The notes: generated by a model from the letters alone, not told the origin. DNA of 64,000 bases from Parvularcula sp039818345 (GCA_039818345.1 JBCBUC010000009.1:1-64000); one strand, 5' to 3'; counted from the stretch's first letter, positions 18,131 through 28,026 are shown. Numbers and translations: made by a program.

Positions 18131-19227
18131 TTGAGACGACCCTCGCCGAACGCTATTTGATGGAACGGACCTTTCGGAACGTGATGATCCTCGGGGCAGC
18201 GTCGTTCGCTCTGATTGTCTCCATCGATTTTCTTGAGGCCCTGCGCCAGGTCAGCAACCGCCCGGACGCGGGCGTCGTCACGGCTGCGTCATTGACCTTC
18301 CTGCGGGCACCGCAGCTGCTGATGATCTTGTCTCCCTTCATCATGCTGTTCGGCACACTGATGGCTGTCGCACAAATGGCACGATCTCTTGAGATTGCCG
18401 TTTTAAGGGCTGCTGGGTTTTCGGTGTGGAGGATCGTCGGAGCACCCGTGGTGCTGGCACTGATCATCGGCACCATTTTAGCCGTAGCGATCGATCCCAT
18501 CACCACACGGATGTCCTTAAGCTCGGACAATCTGCTCAACGATGTCCGAGGATCAGGCAGCAACGCGGAGAAGACGTTTCGGCGCGGCGTCTGGCTCCGG
18601 CAAGAGCAAGAGGATGGTGTGATCCTCATCCACGCCGATAAGGTCCGCTATGAAAAGAACGTGATGCAGAACGTGTTCATCTGGCGAAAGAGCAATGACG
18701 GCGTCTTCATCGAACGGTTTGATGCGCAGCGGGCGGTATTCGAAGATCAACAATTGACCTTGAAGAATGCTGTTCGAAGCGCGCCTGGCGGCGATGTTCC
18801 CTCGGCCGTCGGCGATGTAACCTTTGCAACGACATTCGAGCTCGATGACCTTGTCTTGGCAAACACGCGTCCCGAGAGTCTGAGCCTTTGGACGCTCCCC
18901 CGATTGATGGAGCGCATTGGCGGTGCCGGTATTCCGCTCGAACCCTTTACGCTGCGCTTGCATGAGCTGTTCGCGATGCCGCTTAAACTTGCCGCCATGG
19001 CCGTGATCGGGTGCGTGTTCGCTTTACCGATCCATGCCCGCTCGGGCGGAACGTTCAGGCTCATCATCTACGGCATATTCGCGGGGTTTGCGGCATTCAT
19101 TGCCATTCAGTTTTCATCCGCCGTTGCGGAAGCTGGGCTCGTTCCTGTACGGATTGCTGCATGGACACCGCCTACGATCGCACTGTTGATCGGTGTCACT
19201 GTCCTTCTTTTTAGAGAAGACGGTTAA
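18127..19227 (+). CDS. lptG: LPS export ABC transporter permease LptG
   Basis: A 366-residue partner of LptF with the same plan: membrane segments near 17-36, 55-80 and 97-120, a periplasmic domain, then three more near 280-360. It forms the transmembrane channel and lateral gate for lipopolysaccharide. It overlaps lptF by 4 bases and is followed 77 bases later by lptD, so the three LPS transport genes run together. Confidence 0.93.
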   Translation: MIETTLAERYLMERTFRNVMILGAASFALIVSIDFLEALRQVSNRPDAGVVTAASLTFLRAPQLLMILSPFIMLFGTLMAVAQMARSLEIAVLRAAGFSVWRIVGAPVVLALIIGTILAVAIDPITTRMSLSSDNLLNDVRGSGSNAEKTFRRGVWLRQEQEDGVILIHADKVRYEKNVMQNVFIWRKSNDGVFIERFDAQRAVFEDQQLTLKNAVRSAPGGDVPSAVGDVTFATTFELDDLVLANTRPESLSLWTLPRLMERIGGAGIPLEPFTLRLHELFAMPLKLAAMAVIGCVFALPIHARSGGTFRLIIYGIFAGFAAFIAIQFSSAVAEAGLVPVRIAAWTPPTIALLIGVTVLLFREDG

Positions 19228-19304
19228 ATTCGGGGCTGGCCTGATACTCAAGGACGGTTAACGAAAAGCGTCTAATCGATCCTTTCAAACGGACCGCTCA
19301 CCCT

Positions 19305-21542
19305 ATGCTCAGCAATCTTCTTTTCGCCTTGGGCGCGACTTTTTCCGTCGCGGCACAACCAGCGGAAGAAGCGCGGTCGGCTTCGGATCCTGACGACGTG
19401 GTTTTGACCGCCGATCGGGTCTACCGCGAGGTTGTTGGCGGTCCGCTGATTGCCGAGGGCGATGTCCGCGCCATTCAAGGCGCTCAATTTTTGCGCGCCG
19501 ATCGGGTCATTTACGACATCGATGCCGACACGATCACCGCGGAGGGAAACGTCGCTGTGCGTGACGAGACCGGATCGCTCTATTTCGCGGAAAGGGCGGA
19601 ACTCAGCAGCGACTTCAAAAACGGCTTGATCGAGACGTTTGAAGCCGAACTCGGGGTCCAAGGCACGCTCGCCGCTGCTACCGCCATCCGTCGCGACACC
19701 GGACGAAACGAGCTTCGGAGAGGAGCCTTTACCCTCTGCAACGTTTGCGACGAGGGCTTTCGGCGCGACCGGCCGGTTTGGCAGGTCAAAGCCCGGAAGG
19801 TGACGCAGGTTGAGGAGGCGCAAGTGATGCGCTTTCAAAACGCCTTTGTCGAAGTGTTGGGCATCCCGCTTGTCTACATTCCTTGGATCCAAGTTCCCGA
19901 TCCCACCGCCAAGCGAAAGAGCGGCCTCTTGGCACCCCAAATCGGCTCGTCCACGCGCGCCGGCGTGGAAATCGAGGTCCCTTACTATCAGGTGATCTCG
20001 GACTATCAGGACGTCACCTTCGCCCCGCGGCATATGACCGATCTAGGGACGCTGCTAAAGGGAGAATGGCGGCGCAACACCCATAATTCGAGTGCTGTCG
20101 TTCAGGCAGGCTATATCAACCCCACCAATGACCTGAGCCAAGAACCGGGGGATCCTGGGAACGCTCGATGGCATGTCTTTAGTAAGTACACCCGAGAATT
20201 AGAGGGCGATTGGAATTTTCTCGCTGATATCGATGCGGTCTCCGACAAAGGTTATCTGCGTACCTACGAAATTGAACCGGTCGGCGCTTTGCGGGAGAAC
20301 ATCGGCATCGCACGGCCGGACCGACTGGAGAGCGTCGTCAGTTTTGATCGGCAGCTAGAAAATTCGTCAATGGATGTGTCGGCCATCCACTTTCAAACCC
20401 TGCGGTTGGGGCGAGCGGAAGAGGATCAGGACTTCACCGCCGACGCGCTCCCCCGCGTCCGCCACCAGCACCGTTTCAACCTTCTCGGTGGCGAGCTTGA
20501 GACCAATAATAGCTTCCTTGTTTTAAACCGCGATGCAGGTCTCGACACCTTTCGGGTCTCGAGTGGAGCGGAATACAACGCAACGCGGATGACGCGGGGC
20601 GGTCATCGATTTGAGGTCTACGGAGCGCTGAGGGCCGATGGCTATCTCTATAGAAACGCCACAGCGGGTATCCAGGCTTGTAACATAGAAGATAATGCCA
20701 ACCGCTTTGCGACCTGCCGCGAGGAACTGCCGAATGATCTCGAGGACGATCGTTTTGAAACATTCCGTGTTCTTCCAACGATTGGTGCGGACTGGTCCTA
20801 CCCATTAGCGCGCCTTGGCAACGGCAACAGCGTCATTATTGAGCCTAGGGTACAGGCTGTAGTTAGCCCCAATCAGACGTTTACTGATGAGGTTTTTAAC
20901 GAAGACAGTCAGTTCTTTCAATTTGACACAGTCACGCTGTTCGATTTTTCAAAATCTGCCGGACTTGATCAGTGGGAAGATGGGCAACGGCTCAATGTCG
21001 GTGTCTCCGCTGCCGCTGTCATTGGATCAAAGTTTTCGGTCAACGGTGTCATCGGCACACAATTCCGCGCGTCAACGTCTAATGCCTTTCTGAACGATAC
21101 GGGACTTGGAGAAAAAAGCGCCGATGTTGTTGGTGCCGTCGATTTGCGGTGGGATCGATATTTATCCTTGGACAGCCGCTTTCGCATTGACGACGATACC
21201 GGCTCGTTCAGGCGTGTTGAAACCACTGGAAGCACCGCGGTTGGGCCCGTTTTTGCTGGTGTGACTTATCTGCGAACCGAAGCTGACGATGTCGAGACGA
21301 CAGGTCTTCGAGATGAGTTCTTGACGGTGAATGCAGGTGTTCGCTTCAATAAAAACGTCTCGGTGGCAGCACGACAGGCCCAAAACCTCGACAGCGGGGA
21401 CACAACCAACACACGTTTCATCCTACGCTTGCAGAACAATTGCGCCGCTCTTTCGATCACTTATGCGTTCAATGACAGCACCCGCGATGGTTTCGAGCAA
21501 AACCGATCGGTGTTGGTCCGCGTGGACGTGCTAGGCTTCTAG
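19305..21542 (+). CDS. lptD: LPS-assembly protein LptD
   Basis: A 745-residue outer-membrane translocon that inserts lipopolysaccharide into the outer leaflet with LptE. A short signal-like N-terminus (ending about VAAQ) is followed by the OstA/LptA-like jellyroll (VVLTADRVYREVVGGPLIAEGDV onward, about 33-150). Then comes PLVYIPWIQVPDPTAKRKSGLL, a conserved segment at the barrel entry, and a long beta-barrel that ends VRVDVLGF with a terminal aromatic residue. Cysteines at CNVCDEG (about 146-149) and in the C-terminal region may form the interdomain disulfides of the family. Confidence 0.93.
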   Translation: MLSNLLFALGATFSVAAQPAEEARSASDPDDVVLTADRVYREVVGGPLIAEGDVRAIQGAQFLRADRVIYDIDADTITAEGNVAVRDETGSLYFAERAELSSDFKNGLIETFEAELGVQGTLAAATAIRRDTGRNELRRGAFTLCNVCDEGFRRDRPVWQVKARKVTQVEEAQVMRFQNAFVEVLGIPLVYIPWIQVPDPTAKRKSGLLAPQIGSSTRAGVEIEVPYYQVISDYQDVTFAPRHMTDLGTLLKGEWRRNTHNSSAVVQAGYINPTNDLSQEPGDPGNARWHVFSKYTRELEGDWNFLADIDAVSDKGYLRTYEIEPVGALRENIGIARPDRLESVVSFDRQLENSSMDVSAIHFQTLRLGRAEEDQDFTADALPRVRHQHRFNLLGGELETNNSFLVLNRDAGLDTFRVSSGAEYNATRMTRGGHRFEVYGALRADGYLYRNATAGIQACNIEDNANRFATCREELPNDLEDDRFETFRVLPTIGADWSYPLARLGNGNSVIIEPRVQAVVSPNQTFTDEVFNEDSQFFQFDTVTLFDFSKSAGLDQWEDGQRLNVGVSAAAVIGSKFSVNGVIGTQFRASTSNAFLNDTGLGEKSADVVGAVDLRWDRYLSLDSRFRIDDDTGSFRRVETTGSTAVGPVFAGVTYLRTEADDVETTGLRDEFLTVNAGVRFNKNVSVAARQAQNLDSGDTTNTRFILRLQNNCAALSITYAFNDSTRDGFEQNRSVLVRVDVLGF

Positions 21543-21591
21543 CGCGCCGTGTTATGATCGGCGCGATCGTCGGGCGCGCAAAGGAGAGATC

Positions 21592-23439
21592 GTGTCAGAA
21601 CAGGTTGACCTCGAAACCGCGCGGGTATCGACGCTGCGGCAGCAATTGGCGGGTTTGGCGAAGCTCTTCCCCTATCTCTGGGCGAAGGGGCGACCGGGCT
21701 TTAAACTCAGAATTCTTGCCTCCATCGGCGCGATCTTGATCGGGACCATCATCACGGTGCAGGCCCCTCTTCTTTTGGCGAACGGCATCAATGGATTGGC
21801 GTCGGACAGCCCTGAGGCGGGCGTCGCCGCCGCGGTTCTTGGGTTTATTTTGGGCTATGGGATCTTGCGGTTTCTCGCGGTTGTGGTGCCGCAGTTGCGC
21901 GAATTCCTGTTTGCGAAGGTCGGTCAAACCGCACAGCGGGAGGTGGGCGTTGATGTCTTTCGCCACCTCCAAAGCCTATCGCTCGATTTTCACCTGGCAC
22001 GGAAGACCGGAAGCCTCGCCCGAATATTGGAACGCGGAAACCGGTCGATCGACTTTCTCTTTCGGTTCCTGTTTTTCAATATCGGGCCAACGTTCCTGTT
22101 GCTGATCTATGTCTGCGTCATCTTCGCGGTGCAGTTTGAAGCCAGCCTGTCGCTGATCGCTGCGTCCACAGTCATCGGATACTTTTGGTTCACAGCAAGC
22201 TCGACGGAGTGGCGCCTTAAATTCCGACGCACAATGAACGAGAAAGATCAACTTGCATCGTCACGCTCGATCGACGCTCTTCTCAATTTTGAGACTGTCA
22301 AGCTGTTCGGAACAGAACAACGCGAGACACAGCGGTTCTCGAACGCCCTCGAAGACTATCAAGACGCAGCCATCACCTCGCAACGTTCGCTTGCTTGGGT
22401 GAATATCGGACAGTCAGCGATCATCAATATAGGGATGGTCTGCGCGCTTGCCATCACCGCCCAAGGCGTCGCCGCCGGACGCTACGGAATTGGCGAGTTA
22501 ACGGCGGTCAGCCTGATCATGATGCAGCTTTATCAGCCGCTCAATATCCTTGGCTTTGCCTACCGCGAAATCAAGCAATCACTGATCGACATGGAAAAGA
22601 TGTTCGATCTTCTCACGATTGAACCCAACGTGGCCGATAAGCCTGACGCCGCGAGTTTGCCCGCGACCCAAGGACCGGTGGTTTTTCACAATGTGCGGTT
22701 TGGCTATTCAAACAAGCGTGAGGTTTTAAAAGGTGTCTCCTTTGTCGCCGAAGCCGGTAAGAAAACTGCCATCGTAGGCCCGTCTGGAGCAGGAAAATCA
22801 ACGATTGCGAAGCTCCTGTTTCGGTTTTACGACGTCACCGGAGGATCTATCACTATCGATGGGCATGATCTCCGCGACGTGACCCAAGACAGCCTCCGCG
22901 CATCCCTCGGGGTGGTGCCTCAGGACACGGTCCTCTTTAACGATACGATCGGTTATAATATCGGTTATGCCTCCGATGCTGCGACCGCTGATGATATAGA
23001 GCAAGCGGCATGGATGGCGCAGATCAACGGATTTGTTAAGTCGCTCCCTGATCAATATGAGACTCTGGTCGGCGAACGTGGCCTCAAACTTTCTGGCGGT
23101 GAGAAGCAACGCGTCGCGATTGCACGCACCATCATCAAAAACCCGCCCATCTTGATCTTGGATGAAGCGACCTCGGCCCTCGATAGCGAGACTGAGGCGG
23201 GCATTCTCTCCGCCCTGCGTGATGTGTCTGAAGGCCGAACCTCCGTTGTGATTGCGCACAGGCTCTCGACAATCATCGATGCGGATCAGATCATCGTCCT
23301 CGACGGCGGGAAAGTCGCTGAAAGTGGAACGCACAAGGATCTGCTGCGCCAGGAGGGGCTTTATGCTCGACTTTGGCGTCAGCAATCGAGCACCAAAAAG
23401 AACGCAGACAAACCAAATCGCGCGACGGTCGCCAGTTAG
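21592..23439 (+). CDS. Atm1/HMT1-type ABC exporter (fused permease-ATPase)
   Basis: A 615-residue half-transporter acting as a homodimer. Six membrane segments lie within 1-330, with QLREFLFAKVGQTAQREV and FHLARKTGSLARILERG typical of the Atm1/ABCB7 group that exports glutathione-linked sulfur or metal species. The nucleotide-binding domain has Walker A GPSGAGKST (about 396), signature LSGGEKQR (about 500) and Walker B ILILDEATSALD (about 520), with the switch His in IAHRLST. The start is GTG at 21592, seven bases after AAGGAGA. Its stop overlaps the convergent UDG-family gene by 3 bases. The precise substrate is inferred only from family. Confidence 0.9.
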   Translation: MSEQVDLETARVSTLRQQLAGLAKLFPYLWAKGRPGFKLRILASIGAILIGTIITVQAPLLLANGINGLASDSPEAGVAAAVLGFILGYGILRFLAVVVPQLREFLFAKVGQTAQREVGVDVFRHLQSLSLDFHLARKTGSLARILERGNRSIDFLFRFLFFNIGPTFLLLIYVCVIFAVQFEASLSLIAASTVIGYFWFTASSTEWRLKFRRTMNEKDQLASSRSIDALLNFETVKLFGTEQRETQRFSNALEDYQDAAITSQRSLAWVNIGQSAIINIGMVCALAITAQGVAAGRYGIGELTAVSLIMMQLYQPLNILGFAYREIKQSLIDMEKMFDLLTIEPNVADKPDAASLPATQGPVVFHNVRFGYSNKREVLKGVSFVAEAGKKTAIVGPSGAGKSTIAKLLFRFYDVTGGSITIDGHDLRDVTQDSLRASLGVVPQDTVLFNDTIGYNIGYASDAATADDIEQAAWMAQINGFVKSLPDQYETLVGERGLKLSGGEKQRVAIARTIIKNPPILILDEATSALDSETEAGILSALRDVSEGRTSVVIAHRLSTIIDADQIIVLDGGKVAESGTHKDLLRQEGLYARLWRQQSSTKKNADKPNRATVAS

Positions 23440-24101
23440 CTCGGGAGATGTTCTCTCCGTATCCGTGTAATATGATCCCTGACCTCTGGTAAGACCTCGG
23501 TTTCAAACCAAGGGTTCTTCTTAAGCCATTGTGTGTTCCGCCAACTGGGATGGGGGAGCACAAACATCTTTGCACCGGTCACAGGATCATCGGCAAAATT
23601 GCGCCAGGCCTGAACTGTTTCAGTGAGCGTTTTTCGGCGCTGATCGCCAAGGTGCCATGCCTGGGCGTAGTTGCCGATGAGCAGAACAATCTCCAGTTGA
23701 CCACTAAGCGGTGCCAAGAGCTTTTTGCGCCAAATCTCCGCACACACCTTAGGCGGCGGACGATCACCACCCTTTCCTGTCTTTCCCGTACCGTCATATC
23801 CCGGAAAACAAAGAGCCATCGGTATCACCGCGAACAGACCGGAATCGTAGAACAACGCTTCGTCGACACCGAGCCAATCGCGAAGGCGTACACCTGACGG
23901 ATCGGAAAAGGGTCGACCCTCAATATGCGCCAAGTTGCCTGGCGCCTGACCAAAGATACCGATCCGAGCAGACGCAGGCAGTTGAAACACCGGGCGCGCC
24001 GCGGGGAGGATGCCGTGATCCTCGCAATAGCGGCACGCACGGGCCTCGGCGGCGACGTCAGCGATGGCCTTAAGCTGAGCCAACCGTATCGAGGTCGACA
24101 T
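23436..24101 (-). CDS. Uracil-DNA glycosylase superfamily protein
   Basis: A 221-residue protein of the UDG fold. The water-activating motif region appears as GIFGQAPGNLAHIEGRPFSDPSG, and the DNA-intercalation motif as LPHPSWRN near 185-192. A pair of cysteines (CRYC, about 18-21) sits near the N-terminus, but the full four-cysteine Fe-S pattern of families 4 and 5 is not obvious. It may excise uracil or another damaged base; activity is untested for many relatives. The start overlaps the DUF3126 gene end by 32 bases in the same direction, suggesting co-transcription. Confidence 0.82.
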   Translation of the reverse strand: MSTSIRLAQLKAIADVAAEARACRYCEDHGILPAARPVFQLPASARIGIFGQAPGNLAHIEGRPFSDPSGVRLRDWLGVDEALFYDSGLFAVIPMALCFPGYDGTGKTGKGGDRPPPKVCAEIWRKKLLAPLSGQLEIVLLIGNYAQAWHLGDQRRKTLTETVQAWRNFADDPVTGAKMFVLPHPSWRNTQWLKKNPWFETEVLPEVRDHITRIRREHLPS

Positions 24102-24294
24102 CGAGGATCGCCATGTGGAAATCGTAGCTCAAATCCTCATCCTCATCGTCACGGCTCAAGACGCCGATAAACTCTTCGCCAATGTAGACTTCAGCGGAAT
24201 CGTCCTTGTTCGGACGGGCACGCACGGTGAGGGTTTGGTCATTAAACCGTCGGCGAAGAAAGGTTTGCAGCTGGTCGATTTCTTGGATGTTCAT
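24070..24294 (-). CDS. DUF3126-family small protein
   Basis: A 74-residue acidic protein typical of Alphaproteobacteria: MNIQEIDQLQTFLRRRF, then EVYIGEEFIGVLSRDDEDED and a beta-rich C-terminus (SYDFHMAILDVDLD). Its function is unknown. The start at 24294 has GGGAAG 6 bases upstream and matches the family N-terminus; the longer upstream frame is not supported. It overlaps the next gene (UDG family) by 32 bases. Confidence 0.85.
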   Translation of the reverse strand: MNIQEIDQLQTFLRRRFNDQTLTVRARPNKDDSAEVYIGEEFIGVLSRDDEDEDLSYDFHMAILDVDLDTVGSA

Positions 24295-24398
24295 AGCGCT
24301 TCCCATCTGCGGCTTATTGGACGAAGGCTGGCATCGGTCATGACGGCCCGCATCTAGGCGGTTATGCCATCCCCCGGGTTGGCTCAAGGAGAACCACC

Positions 24399-24857
24399 AT
24401 GGCGCGCCTTTTTGTTTGCTTTGGCCTCATCCTGCTGTCGCTCACCGGCTGTGGTCAAGGCGAACCCGACGAACTCACGATTAAGGACGGTTATATCCGT
24501 CTGCCGTCACCCAATGCGCCGATGGCTGCTGCGTATTTTGTGGTGCGTGGGCCGGAGGCGGATCGCCTTGTTGCTGCTGAGGTCGAAGGCATCGGCACGA
24601 CTGAGCTTCACACCGTCGAAGAGACCGCTGATGGCGTCATGAAGATGCGCCCGGTCGCAAGTTATGACCTGCCCGCGGGTGGCTCGTTGAGACTTGAGCC
24701 TGGCGGGAACCATTTGATGCTGATGGCGATCAGCCAACCCTTAGAAGCGGGTCAAATGCGCAAGGCGACCCTGCGGTTTGAAAGCGGGGCAGAGGCTGTC
24801 GTCGATCTTGAGGTCAAAGGTCTGCGCAATCACAGCGGACAGCACGACCACCACTGA
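24399..24857 (+). CDS. PCuAC-family periplasmic copper chaperone lipoprotein
   Basis: A 152-residue lipoprotein with signal MARLFVCFGLILLSLTGC (Cys 18). The copper site of the family, H/M-x10-M-x21-H-x-M, can be traced through TELHTVEETADGVMKMRP and GGNHLMLM. PCuAC proteins deliver Cu(I) to cytochrome oxidase, usually with Sco. No Sco gene is in the window, but the bc1 operon is nearby. The His-rich end HSGQHDHH may add metal affinity. AAGGAG precedes the ATG. Confidence 0.9.
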   Translation: MARLFVCFGLILLSLTGCGQGEPDELTIKDGYIRLPSPNAPMAAAYFVVRGPEADRLVAAEVEGIGTTELHTVEETADGVMKMRPVASYDLPAGGSLRLEPGGNHLMLMAISQPLEAGQMRKATLRFESGAEAVVDLEVKGLRNHSGQHDHH

Positions 24858-24869
24858 CAAAAATGCGAT

Positions 24870-25757
24870 CTAATTGAGCACGCGTCCGGCGACGCTTTGA
24901 AGCTTTTTGACGACGTCTGGATCACGGGCATCGGGCGCAGTAACGATCGCAAAGTCGAGCACGCTTTCAATCCCATCGGGGGAAGGCGTCCGTTCAGGGC
25001 CGATTAGCTTGACCAGTTCTGCCACTGTCTTCTGTCCCCGTTCTCGGTTTTGATTGAGGATCTCCAAAACCGCGGCAACCTCAACGGCACCGTGATCTGG
25101 ATGCCAACAATCGTAATCCGTCACCATACCGAGAAGAGCGTAAGGCAATTCCGCTTCCCGAGCGAGCTTGGCCTCGGGCATCGCGGTCATGCCGATGACA
25201 TCCATCCCCCAGGACCGGTAGAGCTCACTCTCCGCCTTGGTCGAAAACTGTGGGCCTTCCATCACGAGGTAAGTCCCGCTGTCGTGCACGGTCGCTCCCG
25301 CGGTGCGGGCAGCCTGGGCCGCCTCTTTCGTCAGCCTGCTGCAGACAGGATGCGCCATCGAAACATGCGCCACGCAGCCAGGTTCAAAAAAGCTGGCAAC
25401 GCGACCTTTGGTGCGATCAACGAACTGATCAACGGCCACGAAATGCCCAGGCGCCATACCTTCGCGAAACGAACCGCAGGCGGAAAGAGAAATAACATCC
25501 GTCGCGCCAAGCATCTTGAGTGCAGCGATATTAGCGCGTGGGTTCAAGTCGCTGGGCGGGATGATGTGCCCTGCACCGTGGCGGGACAAAAACAAGAGCT
25601 TCACGCCGTCTAGTTCACCCACCGTGATCGGACCAGATGGCTGGCCCCAGGGTGTCGACACCTCTTCCACCGATGTGACCGTGAGACCAGGCATCTCGTA
25701 AATGCCTGATCCGCCGATCACTGCGATGGTTGTGGGGCGAGCCGCCTCAGTGGCCAA
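24870..25757 (-). CDS. mtnP: S-methyl-5'-thioadenosine phosphorylase
   Basis: A trimeric-type purine nucleoside phosphorylase that converts methylthioadenosine to adenine and methylthioribose-1-phosphate, recycling the by-product of polyamine synthesis. Motifs: IAVIGGSGIYEMPG (phosphate site), LSRHGAGH, ISLSACGSFREGMAPG, VMEGPQFSTKAES, GMTAMPEAKLAREAEL and VTDYDCWH. No ATG exists before the phosphate site, so a TTG must start the gene. The one at 25757 gives a normal 295-residue protein and an 11-base overlap with petC. A TTG at 25802 would overlap petC by 56 bases. It is downstream of petABC in the same direction. Confidence 0.9.
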   Translation of the reverse strand: MATEAARPTTIAVIGGSGIYEMPGLTVTSVEEVSTPWGQPSGPITVGELDGVKLLFLSRHGAGHIIPPSDLNPRANIAALKMLGATDVISLSACGSFREGMAPGHFVAVDQFVDRTKGRVASFFEPGCVAHVSMAHPVCSRLTKEAAQAARTAGATVHDSGTYLVMEGPQFSTKAESELYRSWGMDVIGMTAMPEAKLAREAELPYALLGMVTDYDCWHPDHGAVEVAAVLEILNQNRERGQKTVAELVKLIGPERTPSPDGIESVLDFAIVTAPDARDPDVVKKLQSVAGRVLN

Positions 25758-26703
25758 CGTTCGACCAAACCTGGCGGTAAGACGCGTAAACCACACCGGC
25801 AAAGATGAAGAGATAGGCCATCACGAACCCACCTGTCTGCTTGCGCTCATTGAGCTTTGGCTCAGCCGCCCACATGAGGAACTCGACCACGTCTTTTGCG
25901 TACTGATCAACCGTCTCCGCTGATCCATCCTCATAGGCAACGATGCCGTCCACCAGCGGAGGCGCCATCTTGAACGCGCCGCCGTAGATCACGCCGTGGC
26001 CAGCATAGAGCTCTTCGTCCGTCGCCTCTTTAACGAGGTCTTCGAGCACATGGCCCTCGTCGTCGATAAACTCCGGCCGAAGAAGGCTGGCTGTATCGCC
26101 AGGGTAATAAGGATTGTAATACTGCCCAGGCGAAACATTGAGGGCCGCTGGTGCTTCCTCAGGATAGCCCGTCAGAAGGCTGTAAATATAATCCGGGCCA
26201 TGATGACGTGCCTTGGCCAAGAGGCTCATATCCGGAGGATAGGCCCCGCCATTGGCCGCCGTTGCCTGCGCATCATTGGCGTAGGGTGATGGCAGGTAGT
26301 CCGACGGCAATCCTGGACGATCGAACATATCGCCCGCTTCATCCGGTCCATCGGTGATGGTGAAATCGGCCGCGAGGGATTTGATGATCGGGTTCGCTGC
26401 GGGATCAGAACAATTGACCGTGTCCGGAAGACCAAGCTCGGCTGGGCACTCATCGAGATGGAAAGGCGCACCCGGATCGCCCAGATGCCGGAAGGCCACG
26501 AGCTTCATCGAGTGACACGATGAACAAACCTCGCGGTAGACCTGATAGCCGCGCTGCATCGCTGCAACGTCGTAACGCCCATTGATACCCTGCCAATTCC
26601 AGTGGCCGTGCTTGTATTCCTTCACGGCATCGCCCGCAGCGAAGCTTGCGCCGGAGACGCCAACCAAGGCGACCGCCAGGGCTGGGAGGAGACGTTTCAA
26701 CAT
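25747..26703 (-). CDS. petC: Cytochrome c1 of the bc1 complex
   Basis: A 318-residue c-type cytochrome subunit passing electrons from the Rieske centre to cytochrome c. It has a signal peptide (1-22, ending SFA), the haem site CSSCH at 60-64 and a candidate axial methionine in GGAFKMAPPLVDG. A single C-terminal membrane anchor (about FVMAYLFIFAGVVYASY) holds it at the periplasmic face. It lies 5 bases after petB. Confidence 0.95.
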   Translation of the reverse strand: MLKRLLPALAVALVGVSGASFAAGDAVKEYKHGHWNWQGINGRYDVAAMQRGYQVYREVCSSCHSMKLVAFRHLGDPGAPFHLDECPAELGLPDTVNCSDPAANPIIKSLAADFTITDGPDEAGDMFDRPGLPSDYLPSPYANDAQATAANGGAYPPDMSLLAKARHHGPDYIYSLLTGYPEEAPAALNVSPGQYYNPYYPGDTASLLRPEFIDDEGHVLEDLVKEATDEELYAGHGVIYGGAFKMAPPLVDGIVAYEDGSAETVDQYAKDVVEFLMWAAEPKLNERKQTGGFVMAYLFIFAGVVYASYRQVWSNVGH

Positions 26704-26708
26704 GCTGA

Positions 26709-28019
26709 TTACTCCGCAGGTGCTGGCTGTGGGCCGCCGGCCGCGACGGGGGATGATTTATCTTTTCGGCTTTTATCTTGAAGCACAGCTTCCGCAATCG
26801 ACTTTGGAAGAGGCAGCGGCGTCTCTGTTACCGACAACACCGGCAGGATCACCAGGAAGTAAGCGAAATAGTAGAGCGTCGCGATCTGTGCAAAGAAGAT
26901 ATAGGGCTGCTCCGCTGGCTGAGCACCGAGCCACCCCAAGAAGAACGTGACCAACACGAACAGGAAGAAGAACTGCTTCGCGATTGGACGATAGCGCATC
27001 GACTTCACCTTTGACCGGTCAAGCCAAGGCAGCACGAAGAGCACCGCAATCGCACCGAACATCGCAAGGACACCGCCGAGCTTGGCTGGGATGATCCAGA
27101 AGATATCGAACGTGATGGCGCGGAGGATCGCGTAGAATGGCAGGAAGTACCATTCAGGAACGATATGCGCTGGTGTCACAAGAGGATCAGCTTGGATATA
27201 ATTGTCCGGGTGCCCCAGACTGTTGGGCATAAAGAACACAAACGCGGCAAACAGGATCAAGAAGATGACCGCGGCGAACCCATCTTTCACCGTGTAATAA
27301 GGGTGGAACGGCACCGTGTCTTTTTTGACGTCTTTGACCTCAACACCCGATGGGTTGTTGTTGCCCGGCACGTGCAGCGCCCAAATGTGCAGGATCACTG
27401 CGCCCGCAATCAAGAACGGCAAGAGATAATGGAGCGCGTAGAAACGGTTCAGTGTCGGGTTATCCACCGAGAAACCGCCCCAAAGAAGCGTCTTGATCGG
27501 ATCACCGACCAGCGGAATGGCGGAGAAGAGGTTGGTGATCACCGTTGCGCCCCAGAAGCTCATTTGTCCCCAAGGAAGCACATAGCCCATAAACGCGGTG
27601 GCCATCATCAGGAGGAAAATCACCACACCGATGATCCACAGAAGCTCACGCGGCTCTTTATAGGAACCATAGTAAAGCCCGCGCGCGATATGCGCATAAA
27701 CGGCAAGGAAGAACATCGATGCACCATTGGCATGGGTGTACCTGATCAACCAGCCATAGTTCACATCTCGCATGATGTGCTCGACGGATTCAAAGGCATA
27801 ATCGACATGGGACGCGTAATGCATCGCCAGCACCACGCCAGAAACGATCTGCACGGCCAGTACGAGCGACAGGATCACACCGAACGTGTACCAATAATTG
27901 AGGTTTTTCGGCGTCGGGAAGTCGACGAAGCTATCGTATCCCAGACGAACAATCGGCATACGCCGATCGATCCATTTTTCGATGCCAGTGGACGGGTTGT
28001 AGGTGCTTTCGTGGGACAT
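26709..28019 (-). CDS. petB: Cytochrome b of the bc1 complex
   Basis: A 436-residue quinol-oxidising membrane subunit with eight or nine helices and two haems. Visible features are NYWYTFGVILSLVLAVQIVSG, the haem-ligating histidines in MHYASHVDY and HANGAS, GYVLPWGQMSFWGATV (quinol site) and the PEWYFLPFYAILRAI segment of the Qo site. The start at 28019 (MSHESTYNPS) is preferred; the upstream extension to 28247 overlaps petA and lacks family similarity. Second gene of petABC. Confidence 0.95.
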   Translation of the reverse strand: MSHESTYNPSTGIEKWIDRRMPIVRLGYDSFVDFPTPKNLNYWYTFGVILSLVLAVQIVSGVVLAMHYASHVDYAFESVEHIMRDVNYGWLIRYTHANGASMFFLAVYAHIARGLYYGSYKEPRELLWIIGVVIFLLMMATAFMGYVLPWGQMSFWGATVITNLFSAIPLVGDPIKTLLWGGFSVDNPTLNRFYALHYLLPFLIAGAVILHIWALHVPGNNNPSGVEVKDVKKDTVPFHPYYTVKDGFAAVIFLILFAAFVFFMPNSLGHPDNYIQADPLVTPAHIVPEWYFLPFYAILRAITFDIFWIIPAKLGGVLAMFGAIAVLFVLPWLDRSKVKSMRYRPIAKQFFFLFVLVTFFLGWLGAQPAEQPYIFFAQIATLYYFAYFLVILPVLSVTETPLPLPKSIAEAVLQDKSRKDKSSPVAAGGPQPAPAE

Positions 28020-28026
28020 AATCGTC

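Noticed and set aside
21543..21565. CGCGCCG/CGGCGCG hairpin after lptD
   Set aside because: Seven base pairs with a 9-base loop and no T-run; it overlaps the leader of the next same-strand gene and is weak evidence for a terminator.
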